From positions 1-9,913 of the forward strand of contig NYVP01000147.1 of assembly GCA_002684575.1 (NCBI GenBank): a stretch of 9,913 nucleotides of DNA, given 5' to 3'. Both the position numbers and the translations under genes were made by a program. The notes below the pieces were generated by a model that saw nothing but the letters and a program-made list of their open reading frames with translations, was not told the DNA's origin and did no database searches. The stretch comes from Verrucomicrobiales bacterium (GTDB lineage: Bacteria; Verrucomicrobiota; Verrucomicrobiia; Verrucomicrobiales; DEV007). Shown one piece after another: positions 7,408 to 9,913 of this stretch; the stretch's first letter is position 1, and each line of letters starts with the position of its first letter.

Positions 7408-7602
7408 TGGTACCTCCATGGCAAAACCGATAAATTTTCTCGTTGCGCACTTGAAGGCACAGTTAACCTTTACGATTGGCTGGCTGCTGTCCTTCACCTT
7501 TTTGGTCTAGACCATCAAAATTTAAAATATAGAAATGGACCAAACGATATTAGATTGGTTGAAGAATCTCATGCGAGAGTAATTCAAGAGCTTTTTGCAT
7601 AA
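7408..7602 (+). pseudogene. Orphan C-terminal relic of a second DUF1501 gene
   Basis: Just after the intact DUF1501 gene, and in a different frame from it, 64 codons up to TAA 7600-7602 read like the last part of another DUF1501 protein: 'HGKTDKFSRCALEGTV', then 'LHLFGLDHQNLKYRNG', 'DIRLVEESHARVIQELFA'. This lines up with the family ending 'GaTDefG..avEdpV.vhDLHATiLHLLGLDHe.LtyryngrdfRLTdvhg.Vi.eila'. The frame is open back to 7381, but the codons at 7381-7407 do not look like the family, there is no ATG, and the upstream ~400 residues are missing. The conserved 'DLHAT' is degenerate here ('YDWLAA'), removing a His that is a likely metal ligand. The text differs clearly from the intact copy (for example 'HQNLKYRNG' against 'HETLTFYHNG'), so it is not a recent tandem duplicate. 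It lies head-to-head at its 3' end with the ceramidase-like gene, 13 bp away. Confidence 0.8.
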
Positions 7603-7615
7603 GTCGTTGGGTGAT

Positions 7616-9652
7616 CTAGTTCATTGCCTCTCTGAGAAGTTTTATTCTTTGGTCAAAATCCTGCTTTAAATCTAGCGCAAACCATCTCTTTGACCCTGCA
7701 GTATTAGAATAAACTCTAACTCTCAGAGTCTTATCTTTAATGATCGAAGGCTCCATAAAACGTATAAAAAAGAATCCTCCTGAATCCTGCTCCGAGGTCC
7801 ATGTCGGAAGATAGAAAAGTTTAACAAGCTTATCCTCTGATTCCCAAGATGAATACTCCTTGGCAACATCAAACTTTATTTGATGTCTTTTATTAATCGT
7901 CATCAAAAAACCATCCGACATTGGTTCACTTATCCATCCCACGCCACCGGTAAAAGAGTAGACCTCTGAACGGCCATTATCAGAAAAACCAGACTTGCAC
8001 GAAAGGCTAGCCCCTTTTTTGGTCTGTCTAATAAAAACTCTTTCATCAAAATCTCCCGAAAAATTATACCAATCCGTAATTTCACCATCCTCTCTTTCAA
8101 TTGAATCGCACCCTGACCGGGCCAAATTGACTAATTCTCTTAACTCATTTGCTTTAGTCCTGTCACTATCGGCGAAACTTTTAAACCAATCAGATATTTT
8201 TTTAAATGTCGCTGGCTCCATACTTGGAAGCTTATGAAAGGTCGGAGCTTGCTGATTTTTTTTAGCCATATATTCCTTACCCAAAAGTGCTCTCACTCCA
8301 TTAGTAACTATATCTTCAACTTCTGGTAGATAGGGTCCAGGAAGATCATAATAGACCTGTGAAAATTCAGCCTCATAGCCCCCTTCATCAAGAATTCTCC
8401 TTGAAGGTATGTATCCAGGCATATCATTAGCCCAAGCACTAATCCACAATCTTTTCCAATCGAATTCCTTGTTGAATCGTACGGCGTAATCAACAACAAC
8501 TTCACCTGCTAAAAATACCACTGCGAGCTCTTGACCAAATTTCCATGTGTGAATTGGATATTTGACCTCAGAGGAAATACTTCCTTCTTCATCAATCTTT
8601 TTCAGCATCGATTTTGCTAGCTCTGCATGAAATCCTCCAACCTTCAACTGAGACTGCCAATTTTTTCTATCTTTTGGTTTTTGTAATGGCAATTGAAGTT
8701 CTTTAACTGCCGTCTCAGTAACTCCAGGCAGCGGAGTCATGTCATCACTTATAACCTTGTTCACTTCTTTAGAAATGGCACTACCATGTTTGATTGCATC
8801 TTTTGAACCTCCACTAGGTTGTGGTCCCACATCAGCACCACAGCCAATAGTCAAAAGAGAAATCGCAGACTTATTGTTTTTCTCTATTAGTTCATTCGCA
8901 TAACCTGCCCAATCACCATTGAGATGGTTGCGCCCTCCAATCGTCGTACAATGACACGCATAATTCGACCAAATAACTCGAGTTTCACCTTTTAAGTCCG
9001 TAGCAACCATGACTGGAAGACTATGGTCAACAGGTCCGTTTCTTTGAAAACCAAATCCAGCCCATTTCCCATCTCTAATTATTCTCCTGTTACCACCAAA
9101 CTGAACTTCTCCCCTTCCCCACGAAAGTTTCATTGGTTCTCTATTTTCAAGAGCTTTAACTACTAGGGACTCCATTTGATCGATTAAAAATGAAGTATAC
9201 TTATCTATTCTATCTTCTTGGTTGGGACTAGTTCTTCCTGCCCAAAGAATAGGTGCATATCCTCTTAGGGAGGGAGCATTATGGGTATGGGTGGCGGATA
9301 TAACCAAGTTACTTTCAGAAATACCAAATTTTTTAATACGCTCGGCAAGGTGATTTCTGATTTTTGATGTTATTCCGCAGTTATCAATAACAACAAGAAC
9401 AGCAGGGTTATCTTTACCTATTACCAAACATCTTGCCCATAGCTTGGTATCAATACCTTCAAATTCTTGTGTTCTTCCTCCATAACCAGCAAGAACAACT
9501 GGGAATTTTGGGGTTACATCAACCTTCGAAGAACCAACAAATACTGAGTTCGTTTTATTATTCGGATTACCAAAAATCACCAAGATAAACAATCCGAGGC
9601 CAATGATTACATATACAATATGGATTACCCTCTTGAACACAACATTGATCAT
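7616..9652 (-). CDS. Neutral/alkaline ceramidase-family protein, membrane-anchored or exported
   Basis: The 678-aa product opens with a hydrophobic segment (about 9-28) that may be a signal peptide or anchor. It continues with the N-terminal domain of neutral/alkaline non-lysosomal ceramidases: 'SSKVDVTPKFPVVLAGYGGR' (41-60), 'DTKLWARCLVI', 'VVIDNCGI' (87-94), 'SATHTHNAPS' (119-128), 'NYACHCTTIGG' (230-240) with 'NGDWAGYANELIE', 'LAGEVVVDYAVRF' (381-393) and 'NDMPGYIPSRRILDEGGYE' (409-427). H122/H124, H234, E384 and a Tyr near 414-426 are plausible zinc-site residues by family analogy. The family's GDVSPN nucleophile motif is replaced by 'GADVGPQ' (272-278), so the nucleophile Ser is a Gly at 276. 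Residues about 480-678 form a C-terminal region I do not recognise, rich in Trp and aromatic strands. Amide hydrolysis of ceramide is therefore doubtful, and another amide or ester substrate is possible. No Shine-Dalgarno sequence precedes the start, and a terminator ends only 25 bp upstream of the ATG. Confidence 0.88.
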   Translation of the reverse strand: MINVVFKRVIHIVYVIIGLGLFILVIFGNPNNKTNSVFVGSSKVDVTPKFPVVLAGYGGRTQEFEGIDTKLWARCLVIGKDNPAVLVVIDNCGITSKIRNHLAERIKKFGISESNLVISATHTHNAPSLRGYAPILWAGRTSPNQEDRIDKYTSFLIDQMESLVVKALENREPMKLSWGRGEVQFGGNRRIIRDGKWAGFGFQRNGPVDHSLPVMVATDLKGETRVIWSNYACHCTTIGGRNHLNGDWAGYANELIEKNNKSAISLLTIGCGADVGPQPSGGSKDAIKHGSAISKEVNKVISDDMTPLPGVTETAVKELQLPLQKPKDRKNWQSQLKVGGFHAELAKSMLKKIDEEGSISSEVKYPIHTWKFGQELAVVFLAGEVVVDYAVRFNKEFDWKRLWISAWANDMPGYIPSRRILDEGGYEAEFSQVYYDLPGPYLPEVEDIVTNGVRALLGKEYMAKKNQQAPTFHKLPSMEPATFKKISDWFKSFADSDRTKANELRELVNLARSGCDSIEREDGEITDWYNFSGDFDERVFIRQTKKGASLSCKSGFSDNGRSEVYSFTGGVGWISEPMSDGFLMTINKRHQIKFDVAKEYSSWESEDKLVKLFYLPTWTSEQDSGGFFFIRFMEPSIIKDKTLRVRVYSNTAGSKRWFALDLKQDFDQRIKLLREAMN

Positions 9653-9677
9653 GAATAAATCAAAAGAAGGGGTAAAT

Positions 9678-9708
9678 AAAAAAACCGGCTCCTTACGAAG
9701 CCGGTTTT
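9678..9708 (-). terminator. Rho-independent terminator of the Lys/Ala-rich gene
   Basis: A perfect 10-bp stem, AAAACCGGCT (9681-9690) with AGCCGGTTTT (9699-9708), closes an 8-base loop (9691-9698). Read on the - strand, the GC-rich core is followed by seven T (complement of A 9678-9684), the standard intrinsic terminator form. It lies 46 bp after the stop of the - strand gene ending at 9755. On the + strand only four T follow, so it may work weakly in that direction as well. It sits immediately upstream of the ceramidase-like gene and should separate the two transcription units. Confidence 0.9.
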
Positions 9709-9754
9709 AAATTCGAATGAGAGAATAAAATCTCTCTTAAAAATTATATATTCT

Positions 9755-9913
9755 CTATCCTTTCTTAAGAGCAGTCACAACAAACTTATCCTTAGCTTTG
9801 CCCATGGCTGCTACGGCTGCTTTCTTTGTGATGTCTCCTTTGGAAGAAGAGAAGGTTACTTTTTGAGTTTTAGGCTTATCGCCTTTGGCGATTACAATAT
9901 TAGTTGCACTGAA
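9755..9913 (-). CDS. Unidentified Lys/Ala-rich protein, C-terminal part (5' end outside window)
   Basis: Fifty-two codons plus a TAG stop (complement of 9755-9757) run open to the right edge. The translation reads 'FSATNIVIAKGDKPKTQKV', then 'TFSSSKGDITKKAAVAAMGK' and 'AKDKFVVTALKKG'. It has 12 lysines in 52 residues and an alternating pattern of short strands and one Ala-rich helix. I recognise no family. The protein-like composition, the stop codon and the strong terminator 46 bp downstream support a real gene rather than a chance frame. It could be the end of a small basic protein or of a larger secreted one; the start lies outside the window. A short inverted repeat (GAGAGA 9719-9724, TCTCTC 9731-9736) lies between its stop and the terminator. 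Confidence 0.7.
   Translation of the reverse strand, partial: FSATNIVIAKGDKPKTQKVTFSSSKGDITKKAAVAAMGKAKDKFVVTALKKG

Noticed and set aside
7392..7408. Hairpin AGAGT/ACTCT just after the DUF1501 stop as a terminator.
   Set aside because: Only five pairs, low GC and no T-run.
8308..8505. Second - strand frame inside the ceramidase-like gene.
   Set aside because: It overlaps the conserved Glu and Tyr blocks of the ceramidase domain in another frame and resembles nothing.
9719..9736. Inverted repeat GAGAGA/TCTCTC as a second terminator or operator.
   Set aside because: A six-pair, low-complexity stem without a T-run; the strong terminator 11 bp further on explains termination.

Overview
The window looks like a chromosomal segment from a moderately AT-rich bacterium of the Planctomycetota-Verrucomicrobiota group, most likely a verrucomicrobial lineage. 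The evidence is a DUF1549/DUF1553 gene overlapping a DUF1501 gene, a sulfatase tail, a neutral-ceramidase-like protein, and a decayed gene ending in the 'W.skp.ktYslfyStDL.dW' type of C-terminal module common in Verrucomicrobiota. The lineage assignment is inference from gene content; there is no rRNA or marker phylogeny here.

Layout from left to right: (1) the C-terminal ~104 codons of a sulfatase on the + strand; (2) convergent to it, a complete hemL (glutamate-1-semialdehyde aminomutase) on the - strand; (3) divergent from hemL, a secreted protein joining an SH3-like segment to a BamE/SmpA-like segment, preceded by a good promoter that would give an almost leaderless mRNA; (4) about 690 bp without an intact gene, holding a decayed reading frame with four internal stops; (5) a two-gene overlapping (ATGA) operon: a 911-aa DUF1549-LamG-like-DUF1553 protein and a 471-aa DUF1501 protein with a Tat-like leader; (6) right after it, an orphan degenerate C-terminus of a second, divergent DUF1501 gene; (7) on the - strand, a 678-aa neutral/alkaline ceramidase-family protein with an N-terminal membrane segment; (8) a strong rho-independent terminator and the 3' end of an unidentified Lys/Ala-rich protein, both on the - strand.

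Together, the sulfatase, the DUF1549/1553-DUF1501 pair and the ceramidase-like protein suggest an exported module acting on complex, perhaps sulfated, polysaccharides or glycolipids; this is inference, and the DUF1549/1553/1501 families lack an established reaction. hemL is an unrelated housekeeping gene. Two gene relics, one on each side of the DUF1553-DUF1501 operon, show that this part of the locus has been rearranged. None of the five complete genes has a recognisable Shine-Dalgarno sequence. I see no tRNA, rRNA, CRISPR array, insertion sequence or phage gene, and no clearly new multi-gene system.
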